This document shows positions 8,959 through 17,151 of a stretch of 64,000 nt of DNA, piece by piece. Location: NCBI RefSeq assembly GCF_042683125.1, contig NZ_JBHUIY010000011.1:1-64000 (forward strand), given 5' to 3'. Each line of letters opens with the position of its first letter. The stretch's first letter is position 1. A program made the position numbers and the translations under genes. This DNA comes from Phaeospirillum tilakii (GTDB taxonomy: Bacteria; Pseudomonadota; Alphaproteobacteria; Rhodospirillales; Magnetospirillaceae). The notes beneath the pieces were generated by a model. The model was not told where the DNA came from, did not search any database, and was given only the letters and a program-made list of their open reading frames with translations.

Positions 8959-10350
8959 TCAGAGGATGCCGACCGAGCAGGACTGGCGATAGAGCTTGAG
9001 CGCCTTGCACAGCCGGCGGGCCTCGGCGTTGGTTTCGACCGGGCCGGCGACCACCCGCCAGCGCGGGGCCTTGGCGCCGCCGCCGACCTGGCGGACCGTG
9101 GCGTTCATCGCTCCCAGTTCCTCGGGATACTTGGCCTTGATCTTCTCCCAGGTGGCGCGGGCCTCGTCCTCGCTGGGGGCGGTGGCGAGGATCAGCGCCG
9201 GGCTGCCGCTGTTGCCGGCGGCCTTGGCCTTGCCCTTGGATTTGGTGTGACGGGCGCTGGCGTGGCGGGTGGGGGCGGGGGCGGCGGCATAGCCGCTGCC
9301 GCCGTCGAGCTGGCGTTCGATCGCGGCGCGTTCGGCCGCCGCCTCGTTGGGCTGGAGCAGACCGGCGCCGCGCAGCCGTTCGGCCCGGCCGACCGCGCCG
9401 GCCGCCTCCATCACGTTGTGGAGCGGGGCCGGGGGCATTTCAAGTTCGCGCGGCTGGGCCGGCAGCAGGGCATCGAGGATCACGCCGCGCTCCGCCGCCT
9501 GTTCGGCCGGGGTCAGCGCCTTGGCCTCGAGCTGGTCGGACAGCGATTTCAGCCGGGCGATCACCTCGGCCTCGCCCGGCGGCGGGCGGTCGAGGCCGCG
9601 CGCCGGCGGATTGGTGGCGGCATAGGGCATCAGCGCGCCGACATTGGCGGCGCGGCGGCGGCCGTATTCGTCGGCGGTGATCAGCCCCTCGTCGAGCAGG
9701 CGCTTGAGCAGGCGGAAGCGGGCGGAGACGGCGGTCTCGGCGGCGTTGGGGCCGGCGGGGTCGGTCAGCGCGGCGGGGGCGATGCCGGCGGCGCCGAGCG
9801 GCTGGGCCGAGATCGGCCCGGCCGGGGGCAGGCCGCCGGGGAGCGCGCCGGGGTAGGGCGGCTGGGGCTCGCCGGCCAGCGGCGGTTCGATCACCCGGCC
9901 CGACTGGGCGGCGGTGCGGGGGACATAGCGGCCGGTCTGGCGGTCGATCAGGGTCAGGTTCGACTGGGCGAGGTCGATCAGGCTGCGGACCTGGGGCTGG
10001 CCCTGCGACTGGATCACGATGGTGATCTGCGGCTGGTTGGCGATCAGCGCCTGATAATACTGACGGGCGAGGTCGTAGCGGCCGGTGGCCTGATAGACCA
10101 TCCCGGCGACGTAGAGGGCATAGGGATCGCGCGGATCGACCCGCAGCGCGGCCAGAGCGTTGCGTTCGGCCTCGGCGAGCTGGCCGGCGGTCAGGGCGTT
10201 GAGGGCGTGATCGGAATAATTGCCGCCATCGATCAACTGGCGGAACGAACTGCGGGTCGACGGGGTGGGATCGACCAGCATGCCGCAGCCGGGCAGAACG
10301 GCGACGGCGATCGCCGCCAGCAGCACCGGAGCGAAGCGTCGGGTTGTCAT
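8959..10350 (-). CDS. TPR lipoprotein with C-terminal SPOR-like domain
   Basis: The start at 10350 gives a 463-residue protein with a lipoprotein signal (AIAVAVLPGC, lipobox LPGC), so it is probably anchored in the periplasm or outer membrane. Residues about 40-115 hold TPR-like repeats (ERNALAALRVDPRDPYALYV). A long Pro/Ala-rich middle region carries helical SHOCT-like segments (LLDEGLITADEYGRRRA). The C-terminal 80 residues resemble a SPOR domain (WRVVAGPVETNAEARRLC). Possible role at the cell envelope or division site; this is inference. The frame is open to 10671 but only this start gives a signal peptide. Confidence 0.8.
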   Translation of the reverse strand: MTTRRFAPVLLAAIAVAVLPGCGMLVDPTPSTRSSFRQLIDGGNYSDHALNALTAGQLAEAERNALAALRVDPRDPYALYVAGMVYQATGRYDLARQYYQALIANQPQITIVIQSQGQPQVRSLIDLAQSNLTLIDRQTGRYVPRTAAQSGRVIEPPLAGEPQPPYPGALPGGLPPAGPISAQPLGAAGIAPAALTDPAGPNAAETAVSARFRLLKRLLDEGLITADEYGRRRAANVGALMPYAATNPPARGLDRPPPGEAEVIARLKSLSDQLEAKALTPAEQAAERGVILDALLPAQPRELEMPPAPLHNVMEAAGAVGRAERLRGAGLLQPNEAAAERAAIERQLDGGSGYAAAPAPTRHASARHTKSKGKAKAAGNSGSPALILATAPSEDEARATWEKIKAKYPEELGAMNATVRQVGGGAKAPRWRVVAGPVETNAEARRLCKALKLYRQSCSVGIL

Positions 10351-10618
10351 CGGTATCGCCCTCGTGTCAACGGGTGTGGGCCTCCGGCCGGGGTCGGGCC
10401 TGCCGCTGGTCCGGTCGCGCCTGACGCGGGACGGACTCCGCCCGCTCGCCCACGCCGGGGTCAGCATAGCCAGCACCCTCTGAACAAATCGTTGACGCGG
10501 CCCGCGCGGGGCGGGCGTGGTGGCCATCGGCCATTGGTGCGGGGGAGCCCCGCGCCCTCGGTTCTTGGCGCGGCGGCCGGCGGCTGGTATGAAAGACTGC
10601 AACCATCGGGACGAAACG

Positions 10619-12166
10619 ATGCGTGACGGCCGCGAGATCGAGTTGAAACTGGGCCTGGCGCCCGACGACATGGCCCGCCTGTCGTCCCATCCCCCGCTCG
10701 CCCTGCCGGCGCAGGCCCCGCCGGTCCGCCGCAGCCTTGCCTCGGTTTATTTCGACACGCCGGATTTCGCCCTGGCCCGCGCCGGGGTGGCGCTGCGGGT
10801 GCGCTCGACCGGCGACGGGCTGGTGCAGACGGTCAAGGCCCCCGGCGCCGGCGGGGCCGGGCTGTTCGACCGGCCGGAATGGGAGACGGCCCTGCCCGGC
10901 GCCGAGCCCGCACTCGATCGCGACCATCTGCGCGCCACCGGCCTCGCCCTGTTCGCCGATCCGGCGCTGCTGGCGCGGCTGCGGCCGATGTTCTCGACCG
11001 AGATCCACCGCACCACCTACCGCCTCGGCGGCGGGGCGGAGCCAGACGGCGAGGCCTGGGAGGTCGAGGCGGCGCTCGATCACGGCCGGGTGGTGGCGGG
11101 CGAGCGGTCGGAGCCGATCTGCGAGGTCGAGTTCGAACTGGTGCGGGGCGAGCCGCACCGGCTGTTCGATCTGGCCCGCCAGATGCTGGCCGCCGTGCCG
11201 GTGCGGCCGCTGTCGCTCAGCAAATCGGAACGGGGGGTGCGCTTGGCCAGTGGGGACGGTCTGCGCCCGGTCAAGGCCCGGGTGCCGGCGCTTGAGCCGC
11301 GCCTCGGCGTGGGCGAGGCGTTTCAGACGATCGCGCGATCCTGCCTCGACCATCTGCTGGTCAACGAGCATTGCCTGCTCGCCACCGGCGACGGCGAGGC
11401 GATCCATCAGATGCGGGTGGCGCTCAGGCGGCTGCGCTCGGCGATCCGGCTGTTCCGCCCGGTGGTCGAGGGGCCGCGTCTGGCCGAGATCGGCGCCGAG
11501 CTGCGCTGGCTGCTGGAACGGCTCGGCCCGGCCCGCGACGCCGAGGTGCTGCGGGCCGAGATCCTCGCCCCGGTGCGGGCGGCCCGGCCCGACGATGACG
11601 GCCTCGCCGCGCTCGACGCCGCCGCCGGGCGCGACCTCGCCAGCCGGCTCGACATCGCGGTGGCGGCGGTGCGCGACCGCCGCTTCGCCGCGCTGGTGCT
11701 CGATCTCGGCGCCTGGATCGAATCCGGCGAGTGGCGCGCCCAGCGGACCGCGCGCCTCGCCGCGCCGATCCCGCCCTTCGCCCGCCACCGTCTGGCCAAG
11801 ATCACCCGCCGGCTGCTGCGCCAGGGCGGCGAGGATCTGCTGGCGCTGACCCCGCCCGAACGGCACGAGGTCCGCATCCGCGCCAAGCAGGCCCGTTACG
11901 CCGCCGAGTTCTTCGCCGCCCTGCTGCCGCGCAAGGCGGTGGCCGGGTTCATCGAGGATCTGGCCGCGTTGCAGGACGCGCTGGGGCGGCTCAACGATCT
12001 GGCGGTGGCGTTGCCGCGCCTCGCCGCGCTGCCCGATCCGGGGGCGGTCGCGGCCGCCGCCCGGGTCGCGGCGTGGCACCGTGCCGACGAGGCCGAGTTG
12101 CTGGCCGAGGCGGCGCGCGGCTGGCGCCGGCTGCGTCAGCGCGAGATGCCGTGGGCCGAGCGGTGA
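10619..12166 (+). CDS. CYTH and CHAD domain-containing protein
   Basis: The 515-residue protein has an N-terminal CYTH domain (about 1-210) with the ExExK signature EIELK at residues 6-10, which binds triphosphate or polyphosphate in a tunnel, and a C-terminal CHAD domain (about 235-510) with the His/Arg-rich helices HQMRVALRRLRSAIRLF and RIRAKQARYAAEFF. CHAD domains bind polyphosphate. CYTH-CHAD proteins are often linked to polyphosphate granules or inorganic triphosphatase activity. A start at 10589 is also possible. The stop overlaps the next gene by 4 bases. Confidence 0.92.
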   Translation: MRDGREIELKLGLAPDDMARLSSHPPLALPAQAPPVRRSLASVYFDTPDFALARAGVALRVRSTGDGLVQTVKAPGAGGAGLFDRPEWETALPGAEPALDRDHLRATGLALFADPALLARLRPMFSTEIHRTTYRLGGGAEPDGEAWEVEAALDHGRVVAGERSEPICEVEFELVRGEPHRLFDLARQMLAAVPVRPLSLSKSERGVRLASGDGLRPVKARVPALEPRLGVGEAFQTIARSCLDHLLVNEHCLLATGDGEAIHQMRVALRRLRSAIRLFRPVVEGPRLAEIGAELRWLLERLGPARDAEVLRAEILAPVRAARPDDDGLAALDAAAGRDLASRLDIAVAAVRDRRFAALVLDLGAWIESGEWRAQRTARLAAPIPPFARHRLAKITRRLLRQGGEDLLALTPPERHEVRIRAKQARYAAEFFAALLPRKAVAGFIEDLAALQDALGRLNDLAVALPRLAALPDPGAVAAAARVAAWHRADEAELLAEAARGWRRLRQREMPWAER

Positions 12167-12504
12167 CGGGAACGGCGCTGCGGGTCGAGGTCGATTCGGC
12201 CGACGCGGTGCGGCGGGCGGTGGTGGCCGCTCGGGCGGCGGGGAAGTCTCTGGTGCTGGAAAGTCCGCCCGGGGCGGCCGGCTGGCAGGGGATCGGCTGG
12301 TGGCGCGAACTGGTCGCCCTGGCCCGCGCCGAGGCGCCCGAACTCGACATCACCGCCGTGCTCGATTGCGGCGAGGCGCCGGGGCTGGCCCTGGCGGCGC
12401 TGAAGGCCGGCTGTGGGCGGGTGCGGGTCGTGGCGGATGGGGCGGCGCTGGCGGCGTTGGTCGCGCTGGCGCCGGGGCTCGGCGGCGAGGTGCTGGCGCG
12501 CTGA
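12163..12504 (+). CDS. Small conserved hypothetical protein coupled to CYTH-CHAD
   Basis: A GTG start in the sequence GGTGA overlaps the CYTH-CHAD stop, giving a 113-residue protein. It shows alternating beta/alpha segments (LRVEVDSADAVRRAVVAARA, KSLVLESPPG, ITAVLDCGEAPGLALAAL, RVRVVADGAALAAL), like half of a TIM-barrel-type or Rossmann-like fold. No catalytic motif was recognised. The translational coupling suggests a joint role with the polyphosphate-binding protein. Confidence 0.7.
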   Translation: MTGTALRVEVDSADAVRRAVVAARAAGKSLVLESPPGAAGWQGIGWWRELVALARAEAPELDITAVLDCGEAPGLALAALKAGCGRVRVVADGAALAALVALAPGLGGEVLAR

Positions 12505-12516
12505 CCCGCCTCTCGC

Positions 12517-12610
12517 CGGGCTGCCGCCCCGGCCCCGCCCGGAGGCTGCGCGCCTCCGGACCGCCGCGTTTTTTCAACGGGAAGCGAGGGGGGAGGGGCG
12601 CCCCTCCCCC
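12517..12610. repeat. Intergenic palindromic repeat, family 2 / probable terminator
   Basis: It contains GGGCTGCCGCCCCGGCCCCG, the hairpin GGAGGCTGCGCGCCTCC, a TTTTTT run, and then a perfect dyad GGGGGAGGGGC-GCCCCTCCCCC at 12589-12610. It lies between converging genes. Related blocks occur at 28002-28111 and 60495-60672. Confidence 0.65.
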
Positions 12611-12618
12611 CATCCGGC

Positions 12619-12942
12619 TCACTTGGCGGGCGTGCTGGGCGGCGCGGCCGGGGTGGCCGGAGCGGTCTTGGCCGCTTCGCCGGCGGGCGTGGTCTTGGCC
12701 GCTTCGCCGGCCGGGGTCGTTTTGGCCGCTTCGCCGGCCGGGGTCTCCATCGCGCCGGCATGGTCGCGCTTGGCGTGGGCCGGCTTGGCATGTTCGGGCT
12801 TGGCGTGTTCCGGCTTCGCGTGCTCCGGCTTGGCCTGGGTCGCGGCGGGGGTCTGGTTGTCGCTGGTGGTCTGAGCCAGCGCCGCCACCGGGGCCAGCGA
12901 GGCGGCGAGGAAGGCGGCGGCGAGAAGACGACTGGCGATCAT
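12619..12942 (-). CDS. Secreted low-complexity repeat protein
   Basis: The 107-residue product has a signal peptide (MIASRLLAAAFLAASLAPVAALAQ). The mature part is made of short tandem repeats: KPEHA in several copies followed by three copies of TPAGEAAKT and a Pro/Ala tail. It is rich in Lys, Ala, Pro and His, with no globular domain, and is likely periplasmic. Similar Lys/Ala/Pro/His-rich proteins are seen in many alphaproteobacteria; the function is unknown. The repeats also make the DNA a slippage-prone tandem array. The start follows AAGGACC. Confidence 0.75.
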   Translation of the reverse strand: MIASRLLAAAFLAASLAPVAALAQTTSDNQTPAATQAKPEHAKPEHAKPEHAKPAHAKRDHAGAMETPAGEAAKTTPAGEAAKTTPAGEAAKTAPATPAAPPSTPAK

Positions 12943-13038
12943 GGTGTCAGGTCCTTGTTTCTGGTTTTGCCTCCGCCGGCTCGGCGGGTTGGCGAGGAAT
13001 AAGATCCCGCCGGGCGATGGCAAGATCAGGGACGAACT

Positions 13039-13773
13039 GTGATCTTTTCGGGGCAGCGTTTCCGGCGCTCGGGTTGCCAGCGGGGGGCGATCCATGCTTC
13101 AACCGGAGGATCGTTCCGTCCCCCCTTCCGCGCGAGGTGCGCCATTTCCGCTTCCCGGCTTTATCTGATCACCCCGCCTGAAATCGCTCAGCCCTTCGCC
13201 TGGGTCCGCACCCTGGAGGAAGCACTCGATGCCGGCGACGTCGCCTGCCTGCAAATCCGGGTCAAGGGGCTCGACGACGACGCCCTGGCCCGGCTGATCG
13301 ACGTGCTGCGGCCCCCGGCGCAGCGGCGCGGGGTGGCGGTGCTGCTCAACGACCGTCCCGACCTCGCCTTCGAGACCGGCTGTGACGGGGTCCATGTCGG
13401 CCAGGACGACGCCTCCTACGCCGAGGCCCGCGCCGCGGTCGGGCCGGAGGGGATCGTCGGCGTCACCTGTCACGATTCCCGCCATCTGGCGATGGAGGCG
13501 GGCGAGGCCGGCGCCGATTACGTCGCTTTCGGCGCCTTCTTCCCCACCGACACCAAGCAGGCGCCGACCCGGGCCGAGCCCGAGCTGCTGCGCTGGTGGA
13601 GCGACCTGTTCGTGGTGCCCTGCGTCGCGATCGGCGGCATCACCGTCGATAATTGCCGCCCGCTGGTCGAGGCCGGGGCCGATTTCCTCGCCGTGTCGGG
13701 CGGGGTGTGGAACCATCCCGCCGGCGCGGCGGCGGCGGTGGCGGCGTTCGACCGGATTCTCAAGGAAGGGTGA
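13039..13773 (+). CDS. thiE: Thiamine phosphate synthase
   Basis: ThiE joins hydroxymethylpyrimidine diphosphate and thiazole phosphate to make thiamine phosphate. Family motifs are SRLYLITP near residue 39, VLLNDRPDLA, GCDGVHVGQDD, YVAFGAFFPTDTK and VAIGGITVDN. The family core begins at SRLYL. Upstream of it the only ordinary in-frame start is a GTG at 13039, giving an odd 38-residue extension (244 aa against about 210). An ATT after GAGGTG near 13140, or an indel in the C6 tract near 13123, are alternatives, so the start is unsure. It is followed 5 bases later by the LOG gene. Confidence 0.88.
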   Translation: MIFSGQRFRRSGCQRGAIHASTGGSFRPPFRARCAISASRLYLITPPEIAQPFAWVRTLEEALDAGDVACLQIRVKGLDDDALARLIDVLRPPAQRRGVAVLLNDRPDLAFETGCDGVHVGQDDASYAEARAAVGPEGIVGVTCHDSRHLAMEAGEAGADYVAFGAFFPTDTKQAPTRAEPELLRWWSDLFVVPCVAIGGITVDNCRPLVEAGADFLAVSGGVWNHPAGAAAAVAAFDRILKEG

Positions 13774-13778
13774 GGGCG

Positions 13779-14360
13779 ATGCGGCGGGTCTGCGTGTTCT
13801 GCGGCTCCAGCTTCGGCACCCGTCCGGCCTATGCCGAGGCGACGCGGCGGCTGGGCCGGATGCTGGCCGAAAACGGGCTGGAGCTGGTCTATGGCGGCGG
13901 CTGCGTCGGCCTGATGGGCGAGGTGGCCGACGCGGTGCTGGCCGCCGGCGGCCGGGTCACCGGGGTGATCCCCGAGGGGATGGTCCGGCGCGAGGTCGCC
14001 CACCAGGGCCTGACCGAGCTGCGGGTGGTCGGCTCGATGCACGAGCGCAAGGCGACGATGGTCGAACTGGCCGACGGTTTCATCGCCCTGCCGGGCGGGA
14101 TCGGCACCCTCGACGAATTGTTCGAGATCTGGGGCTGGGGCCAGCTCGGCCTGCACAGCAAGCCGCTCGGCTTCCTCGACGTCGAGCATTATTACCGCGA
14201 CCTGATGCTGTTTCTCGACCATGTCGCCGCCGAGGGCTTCATGCGCGCCCGCCATCGCGCGATGGTCGCCATCGAGGCCGACCCGGCGGCGCTGCTGGCG
14301 GCGATGGCCGAATTCGAGATGCCGGAAACGATCTGGGATCACGAGATCGGCCGGCGCTGA
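13779..14360 (+). CDS. LOG family nucleotide 5'-monophosphate phosphoribohydrolase (TIGR00730)
   Basis: The 193-residue product starts MRRVCVFCGSSFG and has VYGGGCVGLMGEVADA, the catalytic MHERKATM and the signature PGGIGTLDELFE, all characteristic of the LONELY GUY (lysine decarboxylase-like) family. These enzymes release ribose-5-phosphate from nucleoside monophosphates. Length is normal. The start lies 5 bases after the thiE stop, so the two genes are co-transcribed. Confidence 0.93.
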   Translation: MRRVCVFCGSSFGTRPAYAEATRRLGRMLAENGLELVYGGGCVGLMGEVADAVLAAGGRVTGVIPEGMVRREVAHQGLTELRVVGSMHERKATMVELADGFIALPGGIGTLDELFEIWGWGQLGLHSKPLGFLDVEHYYRDLMLFLDHVAAEGFMRARHRAMVAIEADPAALLAAMAEFEMPETIWDHEIGRR

Positions 14361-14419
14361 CCCCTCTCCCCACGCCGGTTATGCCTCGCTTCTGGGGCAC
14401 AGGCTGTTATCGGGGGAAG

Positions 14420-14532
14420 ACCCTTCGCGCGGCATACGCCCGCGCCCAAGCTGACAGGCCGTTCCGCGCCCGACCCCCAATGGGTTCCAAGGGCCTTGCG
14501 GCCCTTGGCGGGGGTGGGCGGAGCCCACATCA
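14420..14532. repeat. Intergenic palindromic repeat, family 1, core plus right arm
   Basis: It contains the core GCGCCCAAGCTGACAGGCC and the right arm with the hairpin CCAAGGGCC-TTGC-GGCCCTTGG and GTGGGCGGAGCCCAC. The left inverted arm present at 31445 and 53295 is missing here. It lies in the 295-base gap between the LOG and MFS genes, which otherwise holds nothing recognisable. Confidence 0.7.
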
Positions 14533-14655
14533 CCCTGTCCGCCGCGCCGGGGCGCGCGGGCATGCGATTTCGCCAACCCTGCCGTCCGGGCGGTTCGGCT
14601 TGGAAAAAGCCGGGCTGGGGACTATCGATGATGGGAACCAACCGGATTTCCCGTC

Positions 14656-15888
14656 ATGACCGAATCCTCCGGCCCGTCTTCCGCGCCGCCGCCGCCGCCG
14701 GGTGGCGGCATCGCCCCCGGCAGCCCGGCCTACCGCCGCGCCAATCTGGCGCTGTTTCTGGCCGGCTTCGCCACCTTTTCGCTGCTGTACTGCGTCCAGC
14801 CGCTGCTGCCCGAGCTGGTGGCCGAGTTCGGGGTCAGCCCGGCCCATTCCTCTCTTGCTCTGTCGCTGACCACCAGCCTGCTGGCGGTGGCGATTTTGTG
14901 CGCGGCGGCCCTGTCCGAGGGATTCGGCCGGCGCGGGCTGATGTTCGGCTCGCTGATCGGGGCGGCGACGCTCAACCTCGCCGCCGCGCTGGCGCCGAGC
15001 TGGTCGCTGCTGCTGGTGCTGCGGGCGCTGGAGGGGCTGGCGCTGGGCGGAGTGCCGGCGGTGGCGATGGCCTATCTGGCCGAGGAGATCGAGCCGCGCG
15101 GCCTCGGCCGGGCGATGGGCCTCTATATCGGCGGCACCGCGCTGGGCGGCATGCTCGGCCGCGTCATCACCGGTCATCTGGTCGAGGCGTTTTCCTGGCG
15201 GGTGGCGGTGGGCGGCATCGGCCTTGCCGGGCTGGTTGCCGCGATCGGCTTCCTGCTGCTGCTGCCGCCGTCGCGCAATTTCACCCCCCGGCGCGGCTTC
15301 GATCCGCATTTCCACCTTGCCGCCTGGGGCCGCCATCTCGCCAGCCCGGCGCTGCGGCTGCTGTTCGCGACGGGGTTCCTGGCGATGGGCACCTTCGTCG
15401 CCCTGTTCAATTATATCGGCTTCCGCCTGACCGCTCCGCCCTACGAATTCAGCCAGGGCACGCTGGGGATGATCTTCGTCGTCTACGTGTTCGGCATCGC
15501 CAGTTCGTGGGCGGCGGGGGCGCTGATCGACCGGTTCGGCCGCCGGCTGGTGCTGCCGGGGGCGGCGGTGGCGACCGGTTTGGGAGTCGCCCTGACCCTG
15601 CCCGGCGGCCTGGTGCCGATGCTGGCCGGCCTGATCCTGTTCACCCTCGGCTTCTTCCTGACCCACGCCATCGCCTCGGGCTGGGTCGGCCGGGTGGCGG
15701 TGGGGACCAAGGGCCACGCCGCCTCGCTCTACCTGCTGGCCTATTACGTCGGCTCCAGCGTGGTCGGCTCCACGGCCGGCTGGTTCTGGACCGCCGGCGG
15801 CTGGACCGCGATCGCGCTGTTCCTGCTGGCCCTGCTGGGGCTGGAACTGCTGGTGGCGCTGCGGCTGCGCGCCGTCACCGCGCCCTGA
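14656..15888 (+). CDS. MFS transporter (YnfM-like efflux family)
   Basis: The 410-residue product has about 12 transmembrane segments after a Pro-rich N-terminal tail (residues 1-25). MFS motif A is present as SEGFGRRGLMFGS after TM2, and again in weaker form (LIDRFGRRLVL) after TM8. The sequence LYCVQPLLPELVAEFGVSP in TM1 is typical of the YnfM/arabinose-efflux-like family. The substrate cannot be read from the sequence. It converges on the NRDE gene 24 bases downstream. Confidence 0.9.
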   Translation: MTESSGPSSAPPPPPGGGIAPGSPAYRRANLALFLAGFATFSLLYCVQPLLPELVAEFGVSPAHSSLALSLTTSLLAVAILCAAALSEGFGRRGLMFGSLIGAATLNLAAALAPSWSLLLVLRALEGLALGGVPAVAMAYLAEEIEPRGLGRAMGLYIGGTALGGMLGRVITGHLVEAFSWRVAVGGIGLAGLVAAIGFLLLLPPSRNFTPRRGFDPHFHLAAWGRHLASPALRLLFATGFLAMGTFVALFNYIGFRLTAPPYEFSQGTLGMIFVVYVFGIASSWAAGALIDRFGRRLVLPGAAVATGLGVALTLPGGLVPMLAGLILFTLGFFLTHAIASGWVGRVAVGTKGHAASLYLLAYYVGSSVVGSTAGWFWTAGGWTAIALFLLALLGLELLVALRLRAVTAP

Positions 15889-15911
15889 CCGGGTTCGCAG
15901 CGCCTTTCGGC

Positions 15912-16658
15912 TTACAGCGCGACTTCCTGAAACGCGGTCCGATCCGGTGGCCCCGGCGCGAACCGCCAGCGCGGCCGCGCCTCGGCGCCGGGAGCGGGCA
16001 GGGCGATCAGCGCGCTCGACACCGTGCCGAACCCGTCGAGGCGGGAGAAACACATCGCCGCCTCCTCCCGCCCGGCCTGAGTGTCGCCATCCCCCGCCGC
16101 CAGCAGCGCCGGCCAGTCGCCCCACTCATCCCGCCCCGGATCGGGCGGCTGGGCGGCGCGGAAACGGCCGAGATGGGTGGCGACGCGCGGGCTGGCGGGA
16201 TCGTCGAGATCGAGCGCGGTCAGCATGTGCAGCCCGGTCGGCACCGGGCGGAGGCTGATCCACCGCCCGTCATTGCTGAGCCAGCAGGCGTCGCGGTTGT
16301 CGGCGACCAGCAGATTGAACGGCCGGTAGGCGGCGGCGGACAATCCCGACAGCGCCCGGGCCGCCTCGGCGGCGTCGGCATGGTCGAGCGCCTCCAGCAC
16401 CAGTTCGCCGCGCGAGCGTTTGCGCGGATCCGGCCCCAGGCTGCCCTGGCGGTTGAGCACCGCCGCCACCACCCCGAAATCGTTGAGGCCGAGCCAGGAG
16501 CCGCCGGCGAGCAGATCCAGGCCGGCGACCAGTTCGGGCCGGTCGTCCCACCAGCGGCCGGGGCCGCGCCAGGGCCGGCCGCTCATCTCGTCGCGGTTGG
16601 CGGCCAGCAGCAGCGGCCAGGGGCTGCCGGGACGGCGGAGCAGGACCAGGGTGCACAT
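15912..16658 (-). CDS. NRDE (TANGO2-like) family protein
   Basis: From the ATG at 16658 the 248-residue product starts MCTLVLLRRPG with the invariant Cys at position 2 and the family motif AANRDE near residue 20, followed by GGSWLGLNDFGVVAAVLN. This is the Ntn-hydrolase-like NRDE/TANGO2 family, linked to heme or lipid handling in eukaryotes; the bacterial role is unclear. Exposure of Cys2 after Met removal fits an N-terminal nucleophile fold. Confidence 0.88.
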   Translation of the reverse strand: MCTLVLLRRPGSPWPLLLAANRDEMSGRPWRGPGRWWDDRPELVAGLDLLAGGSWLGLNDFGVVAAVLNRQGSLGPDPRKRSRGELVLEALDHADAAEAARALSGLSAAAYRPFNLLVADNRDACWLSNDGRWISLRPVPTGLHMLTALDLDDPASPRVATHLGRFRAAQPPDPGRDEWGDWPALLAAGDGDTQAGREEAAMCFSRLDGFGTVSSALIALPAPGAEARPRWRFAPGPPDRTAFQEVAL

Positions 16659-16765
16659 CGGCGTGAAAAATCCGTTTCGGGGCAAGGCGGAAGCCGATTA
16701 TAACACGGCGGGCGGCGGTTGCCTCCGCCGCCCGCCAATCCGATGCGAGGGAGCGCCCAGCCGCC

Positions 16766-17092
16766 ATGACCACTTTCGACGAGCGTGAAAAAGGGTTCGA
16801 GGCCAAATACCGCCTCGACCAGGACCAGTTGTTCAAGATCCGCATGCGGCGCGGCCGGCTGTTCGGGCTGTGGGCGGCCGAGCGGATGGGGCTGACCGGG
16901 GCGGCGGCCGAGGCCTATGCCCGCAGCGTGGTCGAGGCCGAGATCGATTATCCCGAGGCGGAAATCCTGCCCCGGCTGTCCTGCGATCTGGCCAATCGCG
17001 GCGTCAAGCTGAGCGAGGGGGAACTGCGCGAGCGGATGGGGCAGTGCGAGGCCCAGGCCCGGGCCGAATTGCTGGCCGAACTGGCCCCCTGA
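16766..17092 (+). CDS. DUF1476 family protein (ATP synthase zeta-subunit-like)
   Basis: The 108-residue product opens MTTFDEREKGFEAKYRLDQD and has the long helical body (FGLWAAERMGLTGAAAEAYA) typical of DUF1476. In Paracoccus the homologue is the zeta subunit that inhibits the F1-ATPase. Length and the FDEREKGFE signature match well. It stands alone, divergent from the NRDE gene. Direct inhibition of ATP synthase here is inferred from the family. Confidence 0.93.
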   Translation: MTTFDEREKGFEAKYRLDQDQLFKIRMRRGRLFGLWAAERMGLTGAAAEAYARSVVEAEIDYPEAEILPRLSCDLANRGVKLSEGELRERMGQCEAQARAELLAELAP

Positions 17093-17151
17093 CCGCCTGC
17101 GCGGCGGGCGCCGCCCGGCCCCGGGGCCGGGCGGCCCGCCCGCCGGCGGGA

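Noticed and set aside
12640..12850. CRISPR-like short tandem repeats
   Set aside because: The repeats are contiguous, coding and of 15-27 bases without spacers; they encode the KPEHA/TPAGEAAKT protein.
14530..16125. A 531-codon minus-strand frame opposite the MFS gene
   Set aside because: Gln/Arg/Gly-rich with no recognisable domain; the plus-strand MFS protein is complete.
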